50,816 bases of DNA from Mangrovihabitans endophyticus (lineage in GTDB: Bacteria; Actinomycetota; Actinomycetes; Mycobacteriales; Micromonosporaceae). Made by a program: the position numbers and the translations under genes. The notes beneath the pieces were generated by a model that worked only from the letters and a program-made list of their open reading frames with translations, made no database searches and was not told the DNA's origin. The DNA lies in contig NZ_BMMX01000040.1 of NCBI RefSeq assembly GCF_014646155.1, forward strand, positions 1 through 50,816. The letters are read 5' to 3'. Shown here in pieces: positions 39,767 to 48,336 of this stretch (the first letter of the stretch is position 1; every line of letters begins with the position of its first letter).

Positions 39767-40543
39767 ATGTCCGAGCCCCTGACCACCCTGGGTACCCAGT
39801 CCTGCTGCGGCAGCACCGGCGACACCGTGCGCGGTGACGCGTCCGCCGCCGACATCCGCGAGCAGGTCCGCGCCCGGTACGCCGACGCGGCCACCCGTGC
39901 CGCCGAAGGTGAGCAGTGCGGCGGCAGCGAGCTGTACGCCGACGCCGAGCGCGGTGAGCTTCCCGAGGCGGCGCTGCGGGCGAGCCTGGGCTGCGGCAAC
40001 CCGTTGCGGGTCGCCGACCTGAACCCCGGAGAGACGGTCCTGGACCTGGGCTCGGGCGGCGGCATCGACGTGCTGCTGTCGGCCCGCCGGGTGGGCCCGG
40101 CCGGACGCGCGTACGGGCTGGACATGACCGACGAGATGCTGGACATGGCCCGGCGGAACGCGGCCGACGCCGGCGCGGACAACGTGGAGTTCCGCAAGGG
40201 TCACATCGAGGACATTCCGCTGCCGGACGCGTCCGTCGACGTGGTGATCTCCAACTGCGTGATCAACCTGTCGGCGGACAAGCCGGCGGTCTTCGCCGAG
40301 ATGCACCGGGTGCTGCGCCCCGGCGGGCGCATCGGCATCTCCGACGTGGTGGCCGAGGACCATCTCACCCCGGAACAGCGCGGCGTGGTGGGCGACTGGT
40401 CCTCGTGCGTCGCGGGCGCGCTGTCCCGCGCCGAGTACGTCGACGGCCTGAGCGCGGCGGGATTCACCGGCGTCAGCGTGGAGTTCACCGGCGCGTACGC
40501 GGAAAGCATGCACGCCGCGATCATCCGCGCGCAGCGGCCGTGA
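39767..40543 (+). CDS. arsM: Arsenite S-adenosylmethionine methyltransferase
   Basis: 258 residues from ATG 39767. SAM-binding motif VLDLGSGGGIDVLLSARRVG lies at about 91-110, followed by GLDMTDEMLDMAR. The four cysteines expected in ArsM are all present: Cys51 (EQCGGSELY), Cys76 (SLGCGNPL), Cys164 (SNCVINLS) and Cys214 (SSCVAG); an N-terminal CC (13-14) is extra. The enzyme methylates As(III) in the cytosol to volatile or less toxic methylarsenicals. It stands without other ars genes in the window. A strong hairpin follows the stop. Confidence 0.93.
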   Translation: MSEPLTTLGTQSCCGSTGDTVRGDASAADIREQVRARYADAATRAAEGEQCGGSELYADAERGELPEAALRASLGCGNPLRVADLNPGETVLDLGSGGGIDVLLSARRVGPAGRAYGLDMTDEMLDMARRNAADAGADNVEFRKGHIEDIPLPDASVDVVISNCVINLSADKPAVFAEMHRVLRPGGRIGISDVVAEDHLTPEQRGVVGDWSSCVAGALSRAEYVDGLSAAGFTGVSVEFTGAYAESMHAAIIRAQRP

Positions 40544-40548
40544 GCGGT

Positions 40549-40590
40549 GGCCGCCCGCCGCGGGCAGGGCGGGACCTGCGGCGGGCGGCC
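40549..40590. terminator. Bidirectional hairpin terminator
   Basis: A perfect 13-base stem, GGCCGCCCGCCGC (40549-40561) with GCGGCGGGCGGCC (40578-40590), and a 16-base loop. It lies five bases after the arsM stop and touches the stop of the converging ASCH gene. Confidence 0.85.
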
Positions 40591-40946
40591 TACTCGACGA
40601 CGTGGAACTCGATGCGGTAGAGCAGCGTGTCGTCGTGGACCGGGCCCGCGTGCGCGGCGCGGCGGCGTAGCGCCTCCCGGTCGGCCTCGCCGCAGCGGCG
40701 CAGGTCCGCGTCGTCGATCGAGGCGAACGGCATCAGCTCGATGGCGTCCACCTCGATCTCGCCCGGCCCCACGCGGTAGCGACCGCCCGTCTTGACCTGG
40801 CACCGGCTCCACAGCCGGAAGGTGACCGTGATGTCACCCGCGAGCACCATCGGTCGCAGTTCCCGGCTGAACACCACCAGCGGATGGTATCCGGGGAAAC
40901 TTCCGCGGTGGGGCAACCCGTTCGCGAGGCGATGCGCACCTAACAC
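40590..40946 (-). CDS. ASCH-domain protein
   Basis: Up to 118 residues (ATG 40946); the conserved part begins at LVVFSRELRPMVLAGDITVT, so GTG 40877 is a plausible start, giving 95 residues. The small beta-barrel of the ASCH superfamily is seen in FRLWSRCQVKTGGRYRVGPG and IEVDAIELMPFASI. ASCH domains are PUA-related, bind RNA or nucleotides, and have been linked to translation control, RNA processing and N4-acetylcytidine hydrolysis (YqfB type); the role here is unknown. The end coincides with the terminator at 40549-40590. The N-terminal 23 codons overlap the region just before the sigma-factor start. Confidence 0.75.
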   Translation of the reverse strand: MLGAHRLANGLPHRGSFPGYHPLVVFSRELRPMVLAGDITVTFRLWSRCQVKTGGRYRVGPGEIEVDAIELMPFASIDDADLRRCGEADREALRRRAAHAGPVHDDTLLYRIEFHVVE

Positions 40947-40960
40947 GGGAAGGAGCGCAG

Positions 40961-41509
40961 ATGCCGATGAACGACGCCGAGGGACGGCAGTTCGCCGCGT
41001 ACTTCGCGGCGGCGCACGGCCGGGTCCGCCGCGTGGCGTACGTGATCTGTGGTGACTGGCATTGGGCCGAGGATCTCACCCAGACCGCGTTCATCCGGCT
41101 GGCCGCCGGGTGGCACCGGGTCGAGGACCACGCCGCGCTGGACGCGTACGTGCGTACGTGCCTGATCCGGGCGTACCTGGCGGAGACCCGCCGGGTGTGG
41201 CGCCGCCGCGAGCAATCCTGGGCCGAGCTGCCGGAGACCGGGGCGGACGACGCCAGCGAGGCCGTCACCCGCCGGCTGGTCTTCGAACGTGCCCTCCGGC
41301 GGCTGCCGCCGCGCCAACGGGTGACCCTGGTGTGCCGCTATTACCAGGGGCTCGACGTGGCGCAGACGGCCGCCGCGCTGCGCTGTTCCGAGGGCACGGT
41401 GAAGAGCCAGACCGCGAAGGGGCTGGCGTCGCTGCGCGCGGTGCTCGGCACCGTGGATCTGTCGGACCCGGACGTACCGGCCGGAGGGGTGTACTCATGG
41501 GCGATCTGA
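40961..41509 (+). CDS. SigE-family ECF RNA polymerase sigma factor
   Basis: 182 residues from ATG 40961 behind GGGAAGGAG. Region 2 is FAAYFAAAHGRVRRVAYVIC, then WHWAEDLTQTAFIRLAAGWH. Region 4 is RALRRLPPRQRVTLVCRYYQ, GLDVAQTAAALRCSEGTVKS. Both are clear, and the sequence agrees with the actinobacterial SigE-like group (SACE_1... type) that lacks a classical anti-sigma. It directs transcription of a small regulon, probably including its own operon. The stop overlaps the start of the next gene by 13 bases, so the two are translationally coupled. Confidence 0.92.
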   Translation: MPMNDAEGRQFAAYFAAAHGRVRRVAYVICGDWHWAEDLTQTAFIRLAAGWHRVEDHAALDAYVRTCLIRAYLAETRRVWRRREQSWAELPETGADDASEAVTRRLVFERALRRLPPRQRVTLVCRYYQGLDVAQTAAALRCSEGTVKSQTAKGLASLRAVLGTVDLSDPDVPAGGVYSWAI

Positions 41510-42744
41510 AGCAGCTTTTCGACGACGTCGCGGCGCAGCCGGCGCCACCGTCCCGGCTGACCTCCGCGGACATCTTCGCCGCCGGGCGTCGGCGCCACCG
41601 CCGGTGGCAGACCGTGCGGGTCGGTGGCGGCGCGGCGCTCGGCGTGCTGGCGCTGGCCGGGGCGACCCTGCTGATGCGCCCGCAGGCGCCGGACCCGCGG
41701 CAACCGCCCGCGACGCCGGCCGGTGCGGCGTCCACCGCGGCGGCGGTCGCGACCGGCGCGGTCCGGTTCTCCGTCGCGGCGGACCCCGACCATCTCTACA
41801 TGGGCCGGTCCACCTGCGCCGACGTGTCGTGCAAGACACGGGTGTGGCTGTACGGCTCGGTGGACGGCGGACACGAATGGACCCCGCGCGGCGGCCCGGC
41901 CTCGCTGGCCGCGATCACCGCCGTCGGCCCGGAGACGCTGATCGGGGTGCGCGACGACACGGCCGGGCAGACCCTGCTGACCAGCCGGGACGGCGGCCGG
42001 GACTGGACGCCGGTGCGCGATGTCACGGCGCCGGCCGGGCACGTCGGCGCCGGGCGGGCGCTGGTCTGCGCACCGGCCGACAGCGCACCGGCGGACGGGG
42101 CACCGGCCGACGGGGGATGCGTGCCGCGTGTGGTGGACCCGGCGGCGGGCACCGCCGCGCCGCTGGCCGACGAGCCGTCGCTCACCGTCGCCGCGTCCGG
42201 TGCCGGACTGGCCGCCGTCACCACCGCGCCCGGACACCCGGACATGCTGTGGCTCACCGGTGTGACCGCGGACTCCGGCGCGCCCGCGGTGGCGCGCAGC
42301 ACGGACGCCGGGGCGAGCTGGGACACGTACGCGTTCCCGAAGACCGGCTGCCACACCGGCTGCCGCGCGCCGCAGGTGGTGGCCGGTGCGGACGGCGTCG
42401 CGTACGCGACGGTCGGCGACCGGGTCTATCGCAGCACCGGAAGCGACACGGGAAGCGGCACCGGAAGCGGCGCGCGGAGCTGGGCCCTCGTCGGGTCGGT
42501 CGGTCGCGAACCGGCCTGGTCCTTCGTGCTCGGCGACGGGCGGCAGGTGCTCGCGGTGAACGGGCCGGACGGCTGGACGTTCGTGAGCCGGTCCGGCGGC
42601 ACCTTTCGCGACGCGCGGATCACCGGACTGCCCGACCGGGTGGCGCCGGTGCGCCGCACCGCCGACGGCTGGTTCTACACCGTCGACGACGAGGCCGGGC
42701 GGTGGTACGGCTCCGCCGACGGCCTGACCTGGGCCGCCCTCTAA
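41497..42744 (+). CDS. Membrane-anchored beta-propeller protein, putative anti-sigma partner
   Basis: 415 residues from ATG 41497. A cytosolic N-terminus of about 40 residues (LKQLFDDVAAQPAPPSRLTS, RRRHRRWQ) is followed by one membrane helix (about 43-60) and a long outside domain with sialidase/BNR-like Asp-box repeats (SVDGGHEW, SRDGGRDW, STDAGASW). Its coupling to the ECF sigma gene and its topology suggest that it senses an external signal and holds or modulates the sigma factor. No zinc-binding anti-sigma motif is present in the cytosolic part. APADGAPADS repeats (about 42076-42115) and TGSGTGSG are products of local tandem repeats. Confidence 0.8.
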   Translation: MGDLKQLFDDVAAQPAPPSRLTSADIFAAGRRRHRRWQTVRVGGGAALGVLALAGATLLMRPQAPDPRQPPATPAGAASTAAAVATGAVRFSVAADPDHLYMGRSTCADVSCKTRVWLYGSVDGGHEWTPRGGPASLAAITAVGPETLIGVRDDTAGQTLLTSRDGGRDWTPVRDVTAPAGHVGAGRALVCAPADSAPADGAPADGGCVPRVVDPAAGTAAPLADEPSLTVAASGAGLAAVTTAPGHPDMLWLTGVTADSGAPAVARSTDAGASWDTYAFPKTGCHTGCRAPQVVAGADGVAYATVGDRVYRSTGSDTGSGTGSGARSWALVGSVGREPAWSFVLGDGRQVLAVNGPDGWTFVSRSGGTFRDARITGLPDRVAPVRRTADGWFYTVDDEAGRWYGSADGLTWAAL

Positions 42745-42771
42745 CGACATCGACAATGGGATAGGAGAGAC

Positions 42772-43383
42772 ATGTTTGCTGTCCGACGTGGACATCTGCT
42801 GGCCGGTGCGGTGGTGCTGGCCGCCGCCGTGCCGCTGAGCGCCTGCGGAGACGATCAGACCGATCCGCTCGTGGCGACCGCGGCCGCCGCGGCACCGGCC
42901 CCCGGCGCGACCACCGCATCGGCCGGGAACGCCGTCGCGGCGTACGTGGACGACATGCGCGGCTGGGTCGGGTGCATGCGCTCGCATGGGGTGAACCTGC
43001 CCGCCCCCGGCCCGAAGGGCGACGTCGACATGGGTGACATGCGCGCTCGCAAGAGTGACCAGACGTTCCTGGACGCCTCGCAGGCGTGCCGCGACAAGCA
43101 ACCGGCCAAGCCGCCGGAACTGTTGCCGACCAGACCGCCGCTGACCGCGGAACAGATCAAGAACGCCCGCGCGTACGCGGCGTGCATGCGCGCGAACGGC
43201 GTACCGGGCTTCCGCGATCCGGGCCCGGACGGCTACCCGGTGGACGCGTCCGCCCCGGGCGGGCGGCCGGACACCGCCTCCGACGACCCGCACGCGGATG
43301 CGAAGGCCGGCCAGATCTGCGAACCCGTCCTGAACGGACGGCCGCCCACCTCGTACGACCCGTCACTGACCGGGCAAGGCTGA
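42772..43383 (+). CDS. Lipoprotein with duplicated CMRxxGV motif
   Basis: 203 residues from ATG 42772 behind ATAGGAGAG. The lipoprotein signal ends in the lipobox LSAC (Cys25). The mature part repeats a motif twice, CMRSHGVNLPAP and CMRANGVPGFRDPGPDGYP, each with a Cys; further Cys in QACRDK and QICEPV could pair with them. Such proteins accompany SigE-like sigma factors and MacB-type exporters in actinomycetes. It probably sits on the outer face of the membrane. It is third in the sigma operon, 27 bases after the propeller gene. Confidence 0.85.
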   Translation: MFAVRRGHLLAGAVVLAAAVPLSACGDDQTDPLVATAAAAAPAPGATTASAGNAVAAYVDDMRGWVGCMRSHGVNLPAPGPKGDVDMGDMRARKSDQTFLDASQACRDKQPAKPPELLPTRPPLTAEQIKNARAYAACMRANGVPGFRDPGPDGYPVDASAPGGRPDTASDDPHADAKAGQICEPVLNGRPPTSYDPSLTGQG

Positions 43384-43447
43384 CCGGGTAAGGCTGACCG
43401 GGAACGCCGGACCAGCGTTGCCCAACGGAGGGGGCCGCGCTGGTCGG

Positions 43448-43732
43448 CCGAGCACCATCTCCACCCGGGTCGCGTCGGGCCGGGTGGAGGCGGTGCGGGA
43501 CGTGCTGGCGCGTACCGCCAACCCGGAGGAACCGAGGGAGGTGCGGGTGTCCCGGCCGTCGGACGCGCTGGCGGCGCAGCGGGCGACCACGAGCACCCTG
43601 GGCGGCCTGATCCTCGGGCTGGCCGCGAAGCGGCGGCAGATCCGCGGGCAGGTGGGCGGCCTGGCGGGCCTCTACCCGGCGGTCCGTGCGAGCCGGCTTC
43701 CCCCAACCGAAGCCTTGGCCACGCCGACCTGA
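43448..43732 (+). pseudogene. Deleted MacB/FtsX-type ABC transporter permease
   Basis: The frame contains STISTRVASGRVEAVRDVLA, ANPEEPREVRVSRPSDAL, TSTLGGLILGLA, the periplasmic core and first part of the core-side membrane helix of MacB permeases. Next comes RRQIRGQ, joined to GLYPAVRASRLPPTEALATP, the extreme C-terminus. The membrane core (VALLVGGVGVANTMVISVLERRREIG-like, and three helices) is missing, as are the N-terminal helix and the usual HlyD and ATPase genes. It is a remnant left by deletion at the end of the sigma operon. AAG-GCTGACCGGG direct repeats (43376-43401) lie at the upstream junction. Confidence 0.75.
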
Positions 43733-44082
43733 CTAAACGGGCGCAGTCATTCCCTTGGGGGTACATCCGGCGCTTCACGCGTTCGGTGAGACATTTCTGG
43801 CAATTTGGTATAGCGCGCGACTGCATGCTGAGCGCACAGACCAGGATGGAGCGTCCGCAGACAGCGGCCGATCTCAAGGGAGGGCCAGTGCTTAGGCCGA
43901 AGGGCTTTGAACGGTGGACCGGAGTTCCCACCCTCAGTGGAGTAGGTTCATCGTCCATCTTCCACCCGACTCGGGTGCCCCTTCTCACGCCGTGGGCTGG
44001 CTGAATCTTTACCGTTCTGCCCGGCATCACTTCCTGGCAGGATCATGCCCGCTGAAAGCCATGTCAATATGTTAGGGGTCCC
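43733..44082. other. 350-base stretch without a recognised gene
   Basis: It is less GC-rich than its neighbours. A frame from 43786 to 44004 encodes 72 residues with no similarity known to me. The last 60 bases should hold the promoter of the small gene at 44083. Confidence 0.5.
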
Positions 44083-44370
44083 GTGTCTTTAAGATCAACT
44101 TCCGAGAGTCCTTCGCCGTCTTTCGGCGCGCTTGCCCCGTCGCCGATTTTCCGCCGGTGGGGGACCACTCCCGCCGAGCGGGGCAGCGCCACGAACTGTA
44201 CGTGCCCCGACGTCTTCGAACTGCAGGACGGGAATTTCGCGATCATCGGCACGGATCGCACCGAGGAACTGCGCGACGGGTTGCCTGCGGATGCCGGTGT
44301 GGCGTCGTACGAGCGCATCGTCGTCATCCCGCGGGACACGTTCCTGGCCGCCGCCAAGGAACTAGCGTAG
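44083..44370 (+). CDS. Small conserved actinobacterial protein (CPDVFELxDG family)
   Basis: 95 residues from GTG 44083. The second half, TCPDVFELQDGNFAIIGTDR, TEELRDGLPADAGVASYERI and VVIPRDTFLAA, is a compact domain that I remember from many actinomycete genomes as an unnamed protein of 60-90 residues. No function is assigned. The first 40 residues are Ser/Pro-rich. Its 3' end overlaps that of the converging DUF6082-type gene by nine bases. Confidence 0.7.
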   Translation: MSLRSTSESPSPSFGALAPSPIFRRWGTTPAERGSATNCTCPDVFELQDGNFAIIGTDRTEELRDGLPADAGVASYERIVVIPRDTFLAAAKELA

Positions 44371-45147
44371 GTCGGGATCGGAGGGGGAGTGGGCTGCGGT
44401 GGGGTCCTGGACATCCTGCTTCGCCCACTCCCGCCCGGTGCTGGACCGGTCGGCGGGTCGCGAGCAGGCCAGCACCGACTCGTACTCGCGCCAGATCTGG
44501 TCGGCAGTCGCCGCCAATCCCAACTCTCTGCTGTCATTGACGTAGATGCTCTGCCGACTGTTTGCGGTCTCCCGCCAGAATGCACGCACCGTCGGGCTGG
44601 CAAAGAGAAATCGCAGGTTGCTGATCATTTCCTCGCGGGTGGCCAACCCCGTCGTGTGCTGCAGCCAAGCGTGTTGCAGGAGCAGGTTGGCGTAAAGATA
44701 CTGCGCACGCACCGCCGGTGCCGCCTCGGCGTGGCGGGGCCACACCTCGGCCAGGTCTGGGTTCTCAATCGCCATGCGAGTCAGGTCGACGTGCAGGTGA
44801 CGCACGTCCACGTCCGCGCTGCGCTGCAACGCCGCCTCCGCGCGCTGGACCACCGTTCGAAGCGCGATGATTTCGGTGCGCTGGCTGCGAAGCTCGCGGG
44901 CCTGCAGCGCCCATGTGATGACGAGCGCCAACACGGCGAAGGCCGACGCTACGGCATTGACGGCGCCGAAAGCCTCGCCGATGTCACTCCACTGAGCCCA
45001 CGGCAGGCTGTCACCACGCTGGCCCAGCATCGACACCAGGCCGATGCCGATGAGAACGACCGTGCCGGTCAGCAACGGAACGGCGCAGGCAGCCCAGAGC
45101 CATCTCGTCGCTGAGGGCGGTGGCCTGCCGCCGGCATCACCATTCAT
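44362..45147 (-). CDS. DUF6082-type membrane protein
   Basis: 261 residues from ATG 45147 (AAGGG eight bases upstream); an ATG at 45192 would add 15 residues. Two membrane helices lie near residues 15-40 and 60-80 (AFGAVNAVASAFAVLALVIT). After them comes a coiled region (ARELRSQRTEIIALRTVVQR), then a helical domain with VDLTRMAIENPDLAEVWPRH, ANLLLQHAWLQHTTGLATRE and LRFLFASPTVRAFWRETANS. This is the arrangement of DUF6082 proteins, which are numerous in actinomycetes and of unknown role. It is paired by overlap with the small gene at 44083. Confidence 0.8.
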   Translation of the reverse strand: MNGDAGGRPPPSATRWLWAACAVPLLTGTVVLIGIGLVSMLGQRGDSLPWAQWSDIGEAFGAVNAVASAFAVLALVITWALQARELRSQRTEIIALRTVVQRAEAALQRSADVDVRHLHVDLTRMAIENPDLAEVWPRHAEAAPAVRAQYLYANLLLQHAWLQHTTGLATREEMISNLRFLFASPTVRAFWRETANSRQSIYVNDSRELGLAATADQIWREYESVLACSRPADRSSTGREWAKQDVQDPTAAHSPSDPDLR

Positions 45148-45393
45148 CGTCTGAGCCCTTCTCGGTGGCGTTCTCGCGTCCTCCGTTGCCATGCGGCACC
45201 GAACCCGTGGCGGCGAGTGGGCGGCGACAAGTAGCGGAGAGGGAAATGCTCGGACCTATAAGGCGATTGTGCTTGATCGGAATGGCTTTTACTAACACGA
45301 TGCAGATGAGTGAAAAATAATAGACATGACTATGCGTGATGGCATTCTGCCAGATAGCGGGTTGCCATTACGAAACCGGCGATATGGCACCGG

Positions 45394-46572
45394 TCAGCCG
45401 CGGCGGAGCAACTCCCGCCGGTGGTGGGACAGGTCGCGGTGGTGCTCGCCGCCCGCATGGGATGCCGGATCGGTGTGCAGGGTTGCCGTCGCCAGCCTCG
45501 GCACCGCGTGGGTGAGCTGGTGTTCCGCGTCCGCCGCCACCTCGTGCGCCTGCACCACGGTCAAGTCGTCGTCCACCACCAGGTCCGCCTCGGCGTGCAG
45601 CCGGTGGCCGATCCAGCGCATCCGCACCGCGGCCACGTCGCGGACGCCCGGAATGCCGCGCAGCGTCTCCTCCGCGCGGTCCACCAGGTGCGGGTCGACG
45701 GCGTCCATCAACCGTCGGTAGATCTCCCGTGCGGCGTCCTTCAGTACGACGGTGATGGCCAGTGCGATGGCCAAGCCCACGGCGGGGTCGGCCCAGCCCC
45801 AGCCCAGTGCGGTGCCGCCGGCTCCGAGCAGCACGGCCAGGGAGGTGAGTCCGTCCGTACGCGCGTGCAGGCCGTCGGCGACCAGGGCGGCCGAGCCGAT
45901 GCGCCGCCCGACCAGGATGCGGTACCGGGCGACCAGCTCGTTGCCGGCGAACCCGACGACGGCCGCGGCGGCGACCCAGGCCAGGTGCTCGACCGGGGCC
46001 GGGTGCAGCAGGCGGCGTACCGCCTCGTATCCGGCGACGATCGCGGACGCGGCGATGACCAGCACGATGACGATGCCGGCGAGGTCTTCGGCGCGGCCGT
46101 ACCCGTACGTGTAGCGGCGGTTGGCGACCCGCCTGCCGATGATGAACGCGATGCCCAGCGGCACGGCGGTGAGCGCGTCGGCGAAGTTGTGCAGGGTGTC
46201 GCCGAGCAGCGCGACCGAGCCGGACCAGACGGCGATGACGGCCTGCAGGGCGCCGGTGAACGCGAGCACGGCGAGCGAGATCCACAGTGCGCGCATGCCG
46301 AGCGCGGAGGATTCCAGCGCCGAGTCGACCTTGTCGGTGCTGTCGTGCGAGTGCGGCGTGAGCAGGTGCGCAAGCCTGTGCCGTACGGCGGAAGGCCGTC
46401 GCGAACCCGCCGGCGCGTGCCCGTGCCCATGGTCGTGTCCGTGCCCATGGTCGTGCTCGTCTCCATGGTCGTGCCCATGGTCGTGGTCGTGGTCGTGGTC
46501 GTGCCCATGGTCAAGGTCGTGCCGGTCGCGGTGATCGTGCCGGTGGTCGTGCTCGTGGTCTGGTCCGCGCAC
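45394..46572 (-). CDS. Cation diffusion facilitator metal transporter, His-rich
   Basis: 392 residues from ATG 46572. The first 52 residues are almost only His, Asp, Gly and Glu (HDHDHDHGHDHG type), a metal-binding tail. Six membrane helices follow. The transport site is given by LHNFAD in helix 2 and LHARTD in helix 5, H-x3-D in both. The C-terminal cytosolic domain is ferredoxin-like (VAAVRMRWIGHRLHAEADLV) and ends with another His-rich stretch (HAGGEHHRDLSHH). Two His/Asp pairs at the membrane site fit zinc efflux by proton exchange. No metal-sensing regulator is adjacent. Confidence 0.92.
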   Translation of the reverse strand: MRGPDHEHDHRHDHRDRHDLDHGHDHDHDHDHGHDHGDEHDHGHGHDHGHGHAPAGSRRPSAVRHRLAHLLTPHSHDSTDKVDSALESSALGMRALWISLAVLAFTGALQAVIAVWSGSVALLGDTLHNFADALTAVPLGIAFIIGRRVANRRYTYGYGRAEDLAGIVIVLVIAASAIVAGYEAVRRLLHPAPVEHLAWVAAAAVVGFAGNELVARYRILVGRRIGSAALVADGLHARTDGLTSLAVLLGAGGTALGWGWADPAVGLAIALAITVVLKDAAREIYRRLMDAVDPHLVDRAEETLRGIPGVRDVAAVRMRWIGHRLHAEADLVVDDDLTVVQAHEVAADAEHQLTHAVPRLATATLHTDPASHAGGEHHRDLSHHRRELLRRG

Positions 46573-46961
46573 GCTTGGCCCCCTCGTCGCGGTTCATGCC
46601 GTCGGTGGCGCACCGGAGTGCCCCCGGCCCCTGCGGCTGCACCGGAGTGCCGCCGGCCCCGGTGCTGCACCGGAGTGCCGCCGCCGGGCGCTGCGCCCCA
46701 CGATAGGCGACGATGTCGCCCGCTGACCGCCAAGCGGAGGCGTTGACCAGCGATGATGTGCGCCAGGGGTCACCCGTTCGACGGAGGCGAGCCGGATCGG
46801 CGCCGGGCGCCGGGGCCAGCCCCTCGGAGGCACCGGGCCAGCCCCTCGGAGACGCCGGGCCTGGCCCTCGGTGGCGCCGGGGCTGGCCCTCGGTGGCGGG
46901 GAGCAGCGCCGTTCGCCACAGTGAGTTCACTTCGGCTTCGCGGATCAGTAATGTCCGCCGG
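46573..46961. repeat. 389-base gap with two short repeat families
   Basis: GCACCGGAGTGCC occurs three times (about 46610-46682) and GGGCCAGCCCCTCGGAG/GGGCTGGCCCTCGGTGGCG units recur between about 46805 and 46905. No gene recognised. The CDF promoter and the acyltransferase promoter must both lie here. Confidence 0.6.
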
Positions 46962-48332
46962 ATGACGACCGACGTTCGAGGCGATGCGGCACCGACCGGG
47001 GGCGATGCGGCACCGACCGGGGGCGATGCGGCACCGGCGGGGGGCGGCGCGGCACCGGCGGAAGGCGGCGCGGCACCGGCAGGGGAGCGTGTCGCCGACA
47101 CCCCCGCGGCTCGGCCGGCCCGGCGTCTGCAATGGCTCGACGCGCTGCGGGGCATCGCGGTGCTCGCCGTGGTCTACGAGCACTTCGGCAGCTACCTGAT
47201 GCCGGACCTGAAGCTCGCCACCACCCGCTGGGCCCATGCGGGCACCTTCGGTGTGACGCTGTTCTTCCTGGTCAGTGGATACATTGTGCCGGCGTCGATC
47301 GAGCGGCGGGGGAGCGTACGGGACTTCTGGATCGGTCGGGTGTTCCGGCTGTACCCGGCGTTCCTGCTGACCATCGCGATCGCCGTGCTGATCGGCGTGC
47401 ACGGACCGGGCTGGGTGCCGGACACCTTCACCGACCAGCCGACCACCTCGACCCTGGCCCACCTGACCATGCTGCACGAGGTGCTGGGCGCCGAGAACCT
47501 GCAACACCAGTTCTGGACGCTCACCTACGAGATGCTGTTCTACCTGCTGGTGACGGTGGTCTTCGTGATCGGGGTGCACCGCTTCAGCGCGGAGATCGCG
47601 ATGCTGCTCGCCGCCGCAGCCGCCGCCCTGGGCGGGCTGCTGCCGGCCCGGATGCTGGCCACCGACGGGGTGGCGCTGCGCAACCTGACGGTGCTGACGG
47701 CGCTGGTGATGTTCCTCGGCGTGGTCGCGGTCAGCACCCGGTGGCGGGCGGTGGTGCTCGCTGGCGCGGTGCTGATCACCGGGCTGGTGGCGATGTTCCT
47801 CGGCCTGAACCAGCGGTCCGGCGCCTGGGAGGGCTTCATCATCCTGGCGGTCATGTTCACCGGTACGGCCCTGTACCGGTACCACGCCGGGCAGATATCG
47901 CCGTACCGGGCGGTGGCCGCGGTGGCCGTGGTGGTGGCGTCCGCGGTGACCGCGGTCTACCTGCACGGGCACATGTGGCACATGGTGGGCGCGGACCAGT
48001 TCCCGGTGGAACGGTCCTGGCTGGGCGGGCTGCTGCTGGCGCTGGCCTGCTTCGGGGCGGGCATGCTGGTGCGGCACCGCTCGATACCGGGCTGGCTGGC
48101 GTGGCTGGGCGCGGTCAGCTACTCGGTGTACCTGCTGCACTTCGTGCTGATCTATCTGACCAAGGGCTGGCTGGTGCCGCACCAGGACTCGGCGGCCCCG
48201 GTGCGGATCGGCCTGGCGCTGGCATATCTGGCGGTGCTGCTGGCGGCGTCGTACGTGTCGTACCGGTTCGTCGAAGTGCCGTTCCAGCAGATGGGCCGGC
48301 GCGTGACGAAACGCCTGGCCCGGCGCGCCTGA
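46962..48332 (+). CDS. OafA-like acyltransferase 3 membrane protein
   Basis: 456 residues from ATG 46962. The first 45 residues are GDAAPTG/GGAAPAEG repeats from a 21-base array (about 46974-47085). Then comes the acyltransferase-3 core with about ten membrane helices: RRLQWLDALRGIAVLAVVYE, HF gives the R-x10-H motif of the active site, followed by FGVTLFFLVSGYIV, FWIGRVFRLYPAF and QFWTLTYEMLFYLL. The end SYRFVEVPFQQMGRR is typical. These enzymes move acyl groups, often acetyl, onto exported sugars or lipids. A substrate in the surface glycan of this strain is plausible, but it is 34 kb away. Confidence 0.9.
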   Translation: MTTDVRGDAAPTGGDAAPTGGDAAPAGGGAAPAEGGAAPAGERVADTPAARPARRLQWLDALRGIAVLAVVYEHFGSYLMPDLKLATTRWAHAGTFGVTLFFLVSGYIVPASIERRGSVRDFWIGRVFRLYPAFLLTIAIAVLIGVHGPGWVPDTFTDQPTTSTLAHLTMLHEVLGAENLQHQFWTLTYEMLFYLLVTVVFVIGVHRFSAEIAMLLAAAAAALGGLLPARMLATDGVALRNLTVLTALVMFLGVVAVSTRWRAVVLAGAVLITGLVAMFLGLNQRSGAWEGFIILAVMFTGTALYRYHAGQISPYRAVAAVAVVVASAVTAVYLHGHMWHMVGADQFPVERSWLGGLLLALACFGAGMLVRHRSIPGWLAWLGAVSYSVYLLHFVLIYLTKGWLVPHQDSAAPVRIGLALAYLAVLLAASYVSYRFVEVPFQQMGRRVTKRLARRA

Positions 48333-48336
48333 GGGG

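Noticed and set aside
43786..44004. 72-codon frame in the gap after the permease relic
   Set aside because: No similarity, weak ribosome site and composition unlike the coding genes; described as gene-free instead.
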